Assembly: GCA_965653565.1 (NCBI GenBank)
Contig: CBFHAI010000065.1
Span: 1-26,815, forward strand
DNA from: JALCLA01 sp965653565
GTDB lineage: Bacteria > Pseudomonadota > Gammaproteobacteria > Xanthomonadales > Xanthomonadaceae
Length of the DNA: 26,815 nt
Direction: 5' to 3'
Made by a program: the position numbers and the translations under genes. The notes below the pieces were generated by a model. It did no database searches. It was not told the origin of the DNA and worked only from the letters and a program-made list of their open reading frames with translations. Positions 1-7,460 of this stretch are shown here, in pieces. The first letter of the stretch is position 1. Each line of letters starts with the position of its first letter.

Positions 1-498
1 GCCGCGCTTGGGCATGTACTCGCGCATGATCTTGTAGCGGCCTTTCGGCATCCACGGCATTTCTTCGCGCCGCCACTTGGGCTGGAAGCCCATGCCGAGG
101 AAACCCACGCCCAGTTCCTGCGCGACGGTTTTCACTTCCGCCAGGTGCGACATCGTTTCGCAGCAGGTGGCGTGGATGGTTTCGAGCGGTGCGCCGGAAA
201 GTTCGAGCTGACCGGCCGGTTCGAGCGTCACCGAGGCACCGTCTTTGAGCAGCGCGATCAACTTGCCGTTTTCTTCCACCGGCTGCCAGCCGAAGCGCGA
301 CAGCCCGCGCAACACCGCTTCGATGCCCTGCGGGCCATCCCAGGTGAGCGGTCCGAGATCGTCGAGCCGGAAGCCGAATTTTTCGTGTTCGGTGCCGATG
401 CGCCAATCGACCGCGGGACGCGATCCGCTGGCGAGGAAGTCGACCAGCTGCTGCCGGCTTTCGATGGGTTCTTCCTTCACCTGGCTCGGACCGGACAT
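1..498 (-). CDS. gshA: Glutamate-cysteine ligase, plant/proteobacterial class (5' part, runs off window)
   Basis: Catalyses the ATP-dependent first step of glutathione synthesis in the cytoplasm, joining glutamate and cysteine. Only the first 166 codons are inside the window, and the reading frame is still open at base 1. The translation holds the class hallmarks: GTEHEKFGF near residues 39-47, GASVTLEPAGQFELSG near residues 84-99, and MPKGRYKIMREYMPKRG at the truncated end. These match the GCS2/plant-type family common in Xanthomonadales, not the E. coli GshA type. The start at 498 is supported by an AGAGG ribosome-binding site about seven bases upstream. It is transcribed away from the secreted protein at 945, with a 446-base gap between. 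The identity is secure; the rest of the protein lies outside the window. Confidence 0.93.
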   Translation of the reverse strand, partial: MSGPSQVKEEPIESRQQLVDFLASGSRPAVDWRIGTEHEKFGFRLDDLGPLTWDGPQGIEAVLRGLSRFGWQPVEENGKLIALLKDGASVTLEPAGQLELSGAPLETIHATCCETMSHLAEVKTVAQELGVGFLGMGFQPKWRREEMPWMPKGRYKIMREYMPKRG

Positions 499-944
499 GC
501 AGCACCTCTCGCGGGAAGCGCAGGATGTGGGGGCGCGATGTTCGGGCGCAAGCCCCAGTGACCTTGCGGAAATAGCCCTCGAAGCAAGAGGGCCGCTTTG
601 CAATAGGCCACCAACCTGGTCAGCGACTAAATTAATTGCCTCGGGCACCTTCCCGTCTCCGACGACAGGGCAGCGGCAACTGGCGACCCGCCCGGCGCAT
701 CTCGGTGCATGGTCGGCATCGGATTCACACGGCCAACGACGCTGATTCGACAAAACATTGAATTGAGTGATGGTCTCGACAAACAACAACGACGGGCTCG
801 TGGCGGCACCATGTCCATCTCCCGCTCCTGTCGCGTACGACCAATAACCGAAACAGCGCCGGGACCGGTGGTGGACTGCGAGCATTCGAGTCCGATGGCC
901 TCCGGGACAGGCGACTTATCGACATCAGCTTCTGGAGCCGCCCT
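499..944. other. Intergenic region between divergent gshA and the secreted protein gene
   Basis: A 446-base stretch with no convincing gene; the short open frames on both strands lack ribosome-binding sites or recognisable products. It should hold the promoters of both divergent genes, but I cannot name a clear -35/-10 pair. A small hairpin (GCCCTC/GAGGGC arms at 575-580 and 588-593) and a locally AT-richer patch around 745-790 are the only structure seen. Confidence 0.5.
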
Positions 945-2339
945 ATGCTTCGTTCGTCGCTTTGCTTGCCGAAAGTTCTTGGTTTCGCCCTGCTGACACT
1001 ATCGGCGGCCCCAGTCGTCCATGCCCAGCTCGCAACCGTCAGCCCTGTGTTTGTCGATTATGGTCGCATCAAGATGGGCGCGACTGTGTTGGTGCCCATT
1101 ACGGTCTGGAACCCGAACGAGTTTGCCCTGTCCTTGGCCGGAGGCAGCGTCGGCGCGAACAATGGATTCTCGAATGCTGGCGGAACATGCGCAGCGTCGA
1201 TAGCGCCGAACAGCAAATGCACTTTGCTCTTCAGCTTTCAGCCGCGCTCCTCAACTCAGACAGTGGGCGACTCCGCCGAAATCGAACTGACCGGCGACGG
1301 ACTGTCGCAGAGCGTCTTGTTATCCTTCCTCGGCACGGGCAGCGAGTCGCTCGTGCAAATTTCTCCGCGCGGGATCGATTTCGGCGAGCAGCCGGTGGGC
1401 ACGACCGTCTCGATACCGGTAACCATCACCAATACCCACAATGAAGCGGTCGATCTGGCCGGCGGAGGAATCGCGCCGCCCTTTTCAGGCTCAAGCCTTT
1501 GCGGGGGGAGCCTCGCCGCTGGCGCGAGTTGCGAGTACCTCTACTCGTTCACTGCAGGGCAAGTCGCCGAAGTCAGCGGCATTGCGAGCATCCAAGCCTC
1601 GGAAAGCAGTGGCATGGTGCAGAACTTCTCCATTGAGGTTGCCGGCCGAGGCCGGACAACGACCGGTCTTATCAAAGTCGTTCCCGTCAAATTGGACTTT
1701 GGCGATATCAAAGTTGGTTCCCAAGTCGAATCGCGAGTATTCGCGACGAATCTCACGTCGAATACGATGTCGCGCGGGGGCGGCGGGTTCAACGACAACG
1801 ATAATGCGTTCAAGGGATTCACTGCCAGTGAGGCCGGCTGCGGGGCGAACATGCAGCCAGTTGGTACGACATGCTCCTTCGAATTCCAGTTCCTACCGCG
1901 AGAGCCGCGCGCGCATGCTGCGATCACAAGCCTTCAGTTCTCGCAGGCCGGCAATACGGTATCCGTGCCCCTGCAATTCGCTGGCTTCGGTGTCGGAACC
2001 TTGGCGCGCGTGTCGCCTATCGAAGTCGATTTCGGAGAGGTCCCCACGGGCACGCTGGTTTCGGTCCCTGTCATCGTAAGCAACACCAGCGGAACATCAC
2101 TAACCAGCTTGACGGGGAGCGATGTTTCGGGCGGCTTCTCCAAGACCACCAACTGTGGCTACACCCTAACCACAGGATCGAAATGCGCCATCGTATATAG
2201 CTTTCAGCCTGATTCGGCTACTACCTACGACATTGTTGCGCTGCTCAGTTACACCAACGCCACCGGTACTCAAGAGGAGGTCGAGATCACCTTGAGCGGA
2301 AGCGGAACCGCCCGGCTATTCGGGAACGGATTTGAGTGA
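945..2339 (+). CDS. Secreted choice-of-anchor D / HYDIN-like repeat protein with LFGNGFE tail
   Basis: A 464-residue exported protein. A signal peptide (hydrophobic 11-21, cleavage near AHA at residue 27) is followed by four Ig-like repeats of about 105-110 residues starting near 31, 137, 243 and 354. Each opens with a (V/I)xPxxxDFG-type motif and carries a conserved pair of cysteines 8-12 residues apart, as in choice-of-anchor D / ASPM-SPD-2-Hydin domains. The protein ends in LFGNGFE, resembling a tail I recall from secreted proteins of this order. A GGAG at 934-937 supports the start. Two 60-base lines that I counted inside the gene are 58-62% GC, visibly lower than the neighbouring cytochrome and dsbA genes, and consistent with an accessory or transferred gene. 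The function is unknown; an extracellular structural or adhesive role is inferred from the fold only. Confidence 0.85.
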   Translation: MLRSSLCLPKVLGFALLTLSAAPVVHAQLATVSPVFVDYGRIKMGATVLVPITVWNPNEFALSLAGGSVGANNGFSNAGGTCAASIAPNSKCTLLFSFQPRSSTQTVGDSAEIELTGDGLSQSVLLSFLGTGSESLVQISPRGIDFGEQPVGTTVSIPVTITNTHNEAVDLAGGGIAPPFSGSSLCGGSLAAGASCEYLYSFTAGQVAEVSGIASIQASESSGMVQNFSIEVAGRGRTTTGLIKVVPVKLDFGDIKVGSQVESRVFATNLTSNTMSRGGGGFNDNDNAFKGFTASEAGCGANMQPVGTTCSFEFQFLPREPRAHAAITSLQFSQAGNTVSVPLQFAGFGVGTLARVSPIEVDFGEVPTGTLVSVPVIVSNTSGTSLTSLTGSDVSGGFSKTTNCGYTLTTGSKCAIVYSFQPDSATTYDIVALLSYTNATGTQEEVEITLSGSGTARLFGNGFE

Positions 2340-2435
2340 ATGCGACCCGCAGCATCCGAGGCTACGCTCCCGGCGGAGCCTGACGCTCCAGGGCATGGGT
2401 TTTATAGACGACGCCGTTCCGTCACGGCGGTGGGA

Positions 2436-3032
2436 TCAGGAGAGATCAAGCCACTTTGTGAGGATCGCTCGCGCCTCGTCGACACCGAGTTTGCTTTCCG
2501 CCGAGAACAGTTGCGCCGAGGCGTATTCGCCGAGCGCGCGCTGCGTTTCGAGCAGGGTCTTCGACTGCTGCCCGCGCGGCAGTTTGTCGGCCTTGGTGAG
2601 CAGCGCGTGGCACATCAGGCCGCGCTGGAAGCCGTAGTCGAGCATGGCGCGATCGAAATCGCGCAGCGGGTGGCGGATGTCCATCACCACGATCAGGCCG
2701 ACCAGCGCTTCGCGGTTGCGGAAGTAGCCGTCGATCAGCGTCTGCCAGTGATCGCGCAGGGCCGGCGGCACTTTGGCGTAGCCGTAGCCGGGCAGATCGA
2801 CCAGGTGCCTGGTCGGCGCCACTTCGAAATAGACCAGCTGCTGGGTGCGGCCGGGCGTCTTGCTGGTGCGCGCCAGCGCATTCTGGTCGACGATCGCGTT
2901 GATCGCGCTCGACTTGCCGGCGTTCGAGCGGCCGGCGATGGCCACCTCGCGGCCTTCGTCGGTCGGCAGGTGGATGTGCTCGTGCACGCTCTTGAGATAT
3001 CGCGCAGCACGCAGGGGATTGGTTTCGCTCAT
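2436..3032 (-). CDS. engB: Ribosome biogenesis GTP-binding protein EngB/YsxC/YihA
   Basis: A TRAFAC-class small GTPase needed for large ribosomal subunit assembly and cell division. All G motifs are visible in 198 residues: P-loop GRSNAGKS (34-41), the TPGRTQ switch region (59-64), DLPG (79-82), TKAD (146-149) and SAES (177-180). The length is typical of the family. No strong Shine-Dalgarno is seen before the ATG at 3032. It is divergent from the cytochrome c4 gene across a 135-base gap; I recall engB lying next to cytochrome c4 and dsbA in pseudomonads too, so the arrangement looks ancestral. The 3' end faces the secreted repeat protein, with about 96 bases between. Confidence 0.97.
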   Translation of the reverse strand: MSETNPLRAARYLKSVHEHIHLPTDEGREVAIAGRSNAGKSSAINAIVDQNALARTSKTPGRTQQLVYFEVAPTRHLVDLPGYGYAKVPPALRDHWQTLIDGYFRNREALVGLIVVMDIRHPLRDFDRAMLDYGFQRGLMCHALLTKADKLPRGQQSKTLLETQRALGEYASAQLFSAESKLGVDEARAILTKWLDLS

Positions 3033-3070
3033 TCGCGCGAGTCGGCCCGGAGTTCGAAGGATCGGTTACA

Positions 3071-3099
3071 TTGACCGGGTTGGAGCCGGCTGGAATAAT
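3071..3099 (+). promoter_or_regulatory. Putative sigma-70 promoter of the cytochrome c4-dsbA block
   Basis: TTGACC at 3071-3076 and AATAAT at 3094-3099 are separated by exactly 17 bases. This would place transcription start near 3106, about 60 bases before the cytochrome c4 ATG. It is the best -35/-10 pair in this divergent gap. Not experimentally supported. Confidence 0.6.
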
Positions 3100-3167
3100 T
3101 CCGCGGTTTCTGCGCCGTCAAAGTTCCTCGCGACGGCAACCCTCCGGAATTGTTGTGGAGCAAGTGT

Positions 3168-4058
3168 ATGAGCTTTCGGCGCTTTCTGGGTCTGGCCGGC
3201 CCCATGTTGAGCGGCGCGCTGGTTTCCGGCCTGCTGTTGGCCTCTGTGGCCGACGCCCAGACCCAGGACAGTCCGCCGGGCACGCCCAGCACCACGCCCT
3301 CGCCCGCCGCGATGCCAGTGCAGGCGACCCCGGCCGCGACGCCGCCGCCGGCCACGCCGGCCGCGGCTGAAGTCACCGCCGCGCCGGAAGCCGCGCCCGC
3401 CGCGATGGCCGAGCTGACCGAGGCGCACGGCCCGGCCCAGCCCGGCGACGCCAAGGCCGGCGCCACCAAGGCTGCGGTCTGCGCCGCCTGCCACGGTGCC
3501 GATGGCAATTCGGCCGATCCGCAGTATCCGAAACTGGCCGGCCAGCAGGAGCGCTACATCGCGCGCCAGCTCGCGCTGTTCAAGAGCGGCGAGCGCGAGA
3601 ATCCGATCATGATGGGCTTCGCCGCCCCGCTCACGCCGCAGGACATGCGCGACCTCGGCGCCTATTTCGCGACCCTCAAGGCCTCGCCCGGCACGGCCGA
3701 CGAAACCCCGATCGCCGAAGGCCCGAACCAGGGCAAGAAGTTCTACCAAGTGGGCGAGCGCCTGTGGCGCAGCGGCGACGCCGCGCGCGGCGTGCCGGCC
3801 TGCATGGCCTGCCACGGCGCCGTCGGCCACGGCAATCCGGGCCCGCCGTATCCGGCGATCGCCGGCCAGCACGCCGGCTACACCGCCGCGCAGCTGCAGG
3901 CTTTCCGCGCCGGCACCGTGTACGGGCGCGGACCGAACGCCAATTCGGTGATGGTGGGCGTGGCGAAATATCTGACCGACGAAGAAATCCAGTCGCTGGC
4001 GACCTACGTGCAGGGCCTGCATCCGGCCGCCGACGAGGCCGTCGCGACCACGCCCTGA
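3168..4058 (+). CDS. Diheme cytochrome c4 with Ala/Pro-rich N-terminal linker
   Basis: A periplasmic electron carrier, probably feeding terminal oxidases. The protein has 296 residues: a signal peptide (cleavage near VADA at 30), an Ala/Pro/Thr-rich stretch from about 31 to 90, then two cytochrome c domains with heme motifs CAACH (105-109) and CMACH (212-216). Candidate axial methionines lie in PIMMGF (148/149) and NSVMVG (262), and both domains have the family's YPxxAGQ pattern. An upstream TTG at 3150 keeps the frame open, but the ATG at 3168 has GGAG at 3157-3160 with seven-base spacing and opens straight into the signal peptide. The roughly 60-residue low-complexity linker is unusual for cytochrome c4. 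Two DsbA-like genes follow on the same strand. Confidence 0.95.
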   Translation: MSFRRFLGLAGPMLSGALVSGLLLASVADAQTQDSPPGTPSTTPSPAAMPVQATPAATPPPATPAAAEVTAAPEAAPAAMAELTEAHGPAQPGDAKAGATKAAVCAACHGADGNSADPQYPKLAGQQERYIARQLALFKSGERENPIMMGFAAPLTPQDMRDLGAYFATLKASPGTADETPIAEGPNQGKKFYQVGERLWRSGDAARGVPACMACHGAVGHGNPGPPYPAIAGQHAGYTAAQLQAFRAGTVYGRGPNANSVMVGVAKYLTDEEIQSLATYVQGLHPAADEAVATTP

Positions 4059-4178
4059 GTTCGACATCGTTGCGCGGCGGTCGCCGATGGCGGCCGCCGC
4101 CGTCCCCTGCCGCGGTCGCGCACCGCGAAGCGCGCGCGGCATCCGCTTTCTGCTCTTCAGGCAAAAGGAGTCGCCCCG

Positions 4179-5042
4179 ATGAAAACTGCGCTCACCGCAT
4201 GCATCCTGCTCGCCGCGCTGTTGACCGGCTGCGGCTCCGACGCGCCGGCACCGGCCGCGGCGCCCGCCCCGGCCACTGAAACCGCGCCCGCGGCAGCGAC
4301 CACCCCGGCCGCCGAGCCTGCATCCGCTCCGGCAGCCACCGAAGCCCCGGCCGACGCCGCCGCAACGCCCGCGCCGACCGCCGCCACCACCGAGCCGCCG
4401 GCCGCGGCGGAAGCCGCCGCTCCGGCCGCCCCCGCCGAAATCGCCCCGCCCAGCGGCCCGGTGCCGGTCGAAGGCACCGACTACGTGGTCATCGACCCGC
4501 CGGCGCCGATGTCGCCGTCCGGCGGCAAGATCGAAGTGGCCGAAGTGTTCGCCTATTACTGCATCCACTGCGCGCGCATCCAGGACCTGCTCACGCCGTG
4601 GAAGGCCAAATTGCCGGCCGATGTCGATTTCCGCTACGTGCCGACCGCGCACGGCCAGTCCGAACCGTTTGCGCGCGCCTTCTACGCCGCCGAAGCGATG
4701 GGCGTGCTCGACCGCGTGCACACCCAGCTGTTCCAGGCCGTCGTGATCGACAAGAAGGTCAAGCAGGGCACGGTCGAGGAACTGGCCGATCTGATGGGCG
4801 GCATGGGCGTCGATCGCGACGCCGCGCTCTCGACGATGCAATCGTTCGCGGTGAACGCCCAAGTGGCGCGCACCCAGAAAAGCGTCGCGCGCTGGGCCAT
4901 CGAAGGCACGCCGACCTTCATCGTGGCCGGCAAGTACCGCGTCGAATCGAGTGCGCGCGGCCACCAGGGCATGCTGCAGACGGTCGAGCACCTGGTCGCC
5001 CGCGAACGCGCCGCGATGGCGGGAACGAATCCCGCGCCCTGA
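4179..5042 (+). CDS. DsbA-family thiol:disulfide oxidoreductase, predicted lipoprotein with long Ala/Pro tether
   Basis: A thioredoxin-fold disulfide oxidoreductase of the cell envelope. The N-terminus is a lipoprotein signal with lipobox LTGC (Cys18). An almost pure Ala/Pro/Thr/Glu tether follows to about residue 95, then a DsbA domain with active site CIHC (128-131) and the cis-proline loop GTPT with Pro245. AAGGAG at 4165-4170, eight bases upstream, fixes the start. It lies 120 bases after cytochrome c4 and 58 bases before a second DsbA, likely in one transcription unit. The tether suggests the catalytic domain is held some distance from the membrane. DsbA proteins are normally soluble and lack such a tether, so this could be a specialised paralogue; its substrates cannot be read from the sequence. 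Confidence 0.93.
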   Translation: MKTALTACILLAALLTGCGSDAPAPAAAPAPATETAPAAATTPAAEPASAPAATEAPADAAATPAPTAATTEPPAAAEAAAPAAPAEIAPPSGPVPVEGTDYVVIDPPAPMSPSGGKIEVAEVFAYYCIHCARIQDLLTPWKAKLPADVDFRYVPTAHGQSEPFARAFYAAEAMGVLDRVHTQLFQAVVIDKKVKQGTVEELADLMGGMGVDRDAALSTMQSFAVNAQVARTQKSVARWAIEGTPTFIVAGKYRVESSARGHQGMLQTVEHLVARERAAMAGTNPAP

Positions 5043-5100
5043 GGTCCTTCCGCGGCCGGCGCCGTGCGCGCCGCCGACACTGTCCTGCCGGAGATAACCG

Positions 5101-5733
5101 ATGCTGCACCGCCTGTTCGCCCTAGCCGTTCTCGCTCTCGCCTCGCCGCTCGCCTTCGCGCAGTTCGAAGCGCCGCGCGATTACCAGTTGATCGAACCCG
5201 CGCAGGCCACGGCCAGCGGCGACAAGATCGAAGTGATCGAAGTGTTCGGCTATTCGTGCATCCACTGCGCGCACGCCGCACCGATCATCAAGGAATGGGC
5301 CGTCGGCCTCGGCCCGGACGTGCAGTTCAGCTTCATGCCGGCGATCTTCGGCGGCGTCTGGGAAGCCTTCGGCCGCGCCTTCTACACCGCGCAGACGATG
5401 GGCGTGATGGAACGCACCCACGATCGTCTGTTCGAAGTCATCCACACCGAGCATCGCCAGTTCCGCAATCTCGACGACATCGCCGGTTTCTACGCCGAGC
5501 ACGGCGTCGAGAAGGCCGCCTTCCTGTCGAACATGCAGTCGTTCCCGGTCAACGCCAAGATCGCCGACGCGGTCGAGAAAGTGCGCGCCTACGGCGTCGA
5601 AGGCACGCCGACGATGATCGTCAACGGCAAATACCGCGTGATGTCGCCGGGCGGCGACGATGGCTTCAAGAAGATGCTCGAGATCGTCGACTTCCTGATC
5701 CAGAAGGAACGCGCTGCCAAGAAAGCGGCCTGA
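5101..5733 (+). CDS. dsbA: Thiol:disulfide interchange protein DsbA
   Basis: A periplasmic protein that introduces disulfide bonds into exported proteins. It has 210 residues, the normal DsbA length: signal peptide 1-20 (ending AFA), active site CIHC (53-56) and cis-Pro170 in GTPTMIV. GGAG at 5090-5093, seven bases upstream, supports the start. The catalytic domain resembles the preceding lipoprotein-type DsbA over its length (same CIHC, similar GKIEV/DKIEV lead-in, FYxAxxMGV and MQSFxVNA stretches), so the two look like a tandem duplication. An intrinsic terminator follows about 30 bases after the stop. No dsbB is in the window. Confidence 0.95.
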   Translation: MLHRLFALAVLALASPLAFAQFEAPRDYQLIEPAQATASGDKIEVIEVFGYSCIHCAHAAPIIKEWAVGLGPDVQFSFMPAIFGGVWEAFGRAFYTAQTMGVMERTHDRLFEVIHTEHRQFRNLDDIAGFYAEHGVEKAAFLSNMQSFPVNAKIADAVEKVRAYGVEGTPTMIVNGKYRVMSPGGDDGFKKMLEIVDFLIQKERAAKKAA

Positions 5734-5762
5734 CGAATCCGCAGCGCCGCGCGCTGAACCCG

Positions 5763-5793
5763 AGCCCGCCGGCTTCCGCCGTGCGGGCTTTTT
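5763..5793 (+). terminator. Rho-independent terminator after dsbA
   Basis: Arms AGCCCGC (5763-5769) and GCGGGCT (5783-5789) enclose a 13-base loop that can itself pair CGG with CCG. A run of five T ends at 5793. It closes the cytochrome c4-dsbA-dsbA unit. Confidence 0.85.
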
Positions 5794-5842
5794 GTTGCGC
5801 GCAAGCCTTGCGATGGCGCGACGCTGCCCCGAACATGGGCGC

Positions 5843-6628
5843 ATGGCCGATTCTCCACACGATGCTGCGCCCGATGGCCGACGCCTGAGCCTGTTGAGCG
5901 CCAACATCCAGGCCGGCGCCAGCACGCGCAGCTACAGCGATTACGTGACGCGGCCTTGGAGCCATGTGTTGCCGCACCGCGAGAAGCGCACCAATCTCGA
6001 TGCACTGGCCGACATGGCCGCGCGCTTCGATGTGGTCGGATTGCAGGAAGCCGACCCGGGTTCGCTGCGCTCGGGCTTCCTCAACCAGACGCATTACCTG
6101 GCCGAGAAAGCGAGCTTCCCGTTCTGGAGCCATCAGCCGAACCGCCGCATGGGCGGCATCGCGTCGAGCGCCAACGGCCTGCTCAGCCGCATCGAACCGA
6201 CCGAAGTGCTCGACTACCCGCTGCCCAGCCGCATTCCCGGCCGCGGCGTGCTGCTGGCGCGCTACGGCGAGGGCGAGCAGTCGCTGCTGGTGGCCGTCGC
6301 GCATCTGTCGCTGAGCATCAAGGCGCGCATGGGACAGATCGCCTTTCTCTCCGAACTGCTCGCCACCGCGCCGCATTCGGTACTGATGGGCGACTTCAAC
6401 TGCGAACCGGATTCGGACGAAATGTGCTCGCTCTACGATCGCGCCGGCATGCAACGGCCGACCTCGCGCGTCGCGACGTTCCCGAGTTGGCAACCGCGCC
6501 GCGCGATCGATCACATCCTGGTGTCGCAGGGCATCAACATCGCCAAGCGCTGGGCCTTTCCCGGCGCGGCGTCCGATCACCTGGCACTGGCGGCGGAACT
6601 CGAATTGCCGATGGAACTGGCGCGCTGA
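5843..6628 (+). CDS. Endonuclease/exonuclease/phosphatase family protein
   Basis: A metal-dependent phosphodiesterase of the DNase I-like/EEP fold with 261 residues. Catalytic landmarks appear in the expected order: Asn21 (LSANIQ), Glu69 (VGLQEAD), Asp184 and Asn186 (MGDFNCEP), Asp223-His224 (AIDHILVS) and Asp245-His246 (SDHLAL). There is no signal peptide, so the protein is probably cytoplasmic. The substrate (nucleic acid, phospholipid or sugar phosphate) cannot be told. I chose the ATG at 5843 because the conserved region starts soon after it; the earlier ATG at 5813 abuts the dsbA terminator. Neither has a Shine-Dalgarno, but GAACAT lies six bases before 5843, compatible with a leaderless transcript. 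It is convergent with the IPTL-CTERM-like gene, 17 bases apart. Confidence 0.88.
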   Translation: MADSPHDAAPDGRRLSLLSANIQAGASTRSYSDYVTRPWSHVLPHREKRTNLDALADMAARFDVVGLQEADPGSLRSGFLNQTHYLAEKASFPFWSHQPNRRMGGIASSANGLLSRIEPTEVLDYPLPSRIPGRGVLLARYGEGEQSLLVAVAHLSLSIKARMGQIAFLSELLATAPHSVLMGDFNCEPDSDEMCSLYDRAGMQRPTSRVATFPSWQPRRAIDHILVSQGINIAKRWAFPGAASDHLALAAELELPMELAR

Positions 6629-6645
6629 TCCAGCCTGCCGCGCAT

Positions 6646-7278
6646 CTAGCGCCGCCGCGAATACAGCCAACCCAACAGCACCAGTTGCCCCAGCAGCACG
6701 AGCGTCCACGCCGACATTGCAGGAACCTCGAACACCGCACTGCCGATCTGGTTCACCGGCACGGCGGCACTACCGGACAATGAGATGTAGCCCGTTGCTT
6801 CGTTGTCCATGCGATAGACGGCGGCGGCGATCTCGTAGCGGCCGCTCACCGAGCCTGCGCGAAACAGCGGTGTGGTGGCGACGCCGTTGGCGTCGGTGAC
6901 GAGCATTACCGACAACGGCGATCCTGCCGTTTCGAAGTGGCCGTACAGTCCGGGCGGGTCTTCCTGGCAATTCGGATCGAGCGGAATACAAAGCCGGACA
7001 TCCACGAGTACCTCGAGATTGACGTTCGGCAAAGGCACTGCATCGCTGGTGCGCACGACGCGAAATCGCATCGGTTCGCGCAGCAGGTGTCCGACTTTCA
7101 ACACCACCCCGGGGGCGCTGAGAATCTGCACCGTCACCGGCACATCGGCGACCGGCGCCGCTTGTGCGCCGGCGCTTTGGAACAGACTCGCGCAAGCGAT
7201 CGCGCACGCGCAGATCGCCCGCGTTGCGCACGACGCCAGCCGCGCCAACGAATTCCGGATACCAGCCTTGTTCTTCAC
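6646..7278 (-). CDS. Exported protein with IPTL-CTERM-like C-terminal sorting signal
   Basis: A 210-residue protein. It has an N-terminal signal peptide (to about QSAGAQA, residue 40), a middle region that reads as a beta-sandwich of unknown role (two cysteines in CIPLDPNC), and a C-terminus made of VPAMSAW, a hydrophobic helix, then Tyr-Ser-Arg-Arg-Arg. That tripartite tail resembles the IPTL-CTERM class of PEP-CTERM signals, which are thought to be processed by an exosortase; none is in this window. The frame is open much further upstream, but it runs through the TonB-receptor terminator. The GTG at 7278 has a GAGGAA ribosome-binding site at 7286-7291 with seven-base spacing and leads straight into the signal peptide, so I prefer it. 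GC content is lower than in the adjacent genes. Confidence 0.75.
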   Translation of the reverse strand: MKNKAGIRNSLARLASCATRAICACAIACASLFQSAGAQAAPVADVPVTVQILSAPGVVLKVGHLLREPMRFRVVRTSDAVPLPNVNLEVLVDVRLCIPLDPNCQEDPPGLYGHFETAGSPLSVMLVTDANGVATTPLFRAGSVSGRYEIAAAVYRMDNEATGYISLSGSAAVPVNQIGSAVFEVPAMSAWTLVLLGQLVLLGWLYSRRR

Positions 7279-7349
7279 GATCGCGTTCCTCGCCGACAGC
7301 CAACCTGTCGATATGCAAGACGACGCCTCGCGGCCCTTCCCCTCACGCG

Positions 7350-7384
7350 AAAAAGAAAAAGCCCGCCGGATCGCTCCGGCGGGC
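7350..7384 (-). terminator. Rho-independent terminator of the TonB-dependent receptor gene
   Basis: Arms at 7361-7370 and 7375-7384 (GCCCGCCGGA on the plus strand) are perfectly complementary over ten bases with a four-base loop. The A-rich run at 7350-7360 becomes a U-tract on minus-strand RNA. It lies about 75 bases past the receptor stop codon and insulates the IPTL-CTERM-like gene. Confidence 0.88.
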
Positions 7385-7460
7385 TTCAAGATTCGCAGCG
7401 TCAGTTTCTTCTTCTGCGAGTTTTCTTCTTCAACCGATATCGCTCATCGAACGATAGGGC

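Noticed and set aside
575..593. Six-base-arm hairpin between gshA and the secreted repeat protein gene
   Set aside because: No T-run and no gene ends there; short arms are expected by chance in this base composition.
2412..2429. CGCCGT/ACGGCG hairpin between two convergent genes
   Set aside because: The position suits a terminator, but the stem is short and no T-run follows on either strand.
3066..4991. 641-codon minus-strand open frame across cytochrome c4 and the first dsbA
   Set aside because: The His/Arg/Gly-rich translation is the antisense of Ala/Pro-rich coding DNA; it crosses two well-supported genes and an intergenic gap.
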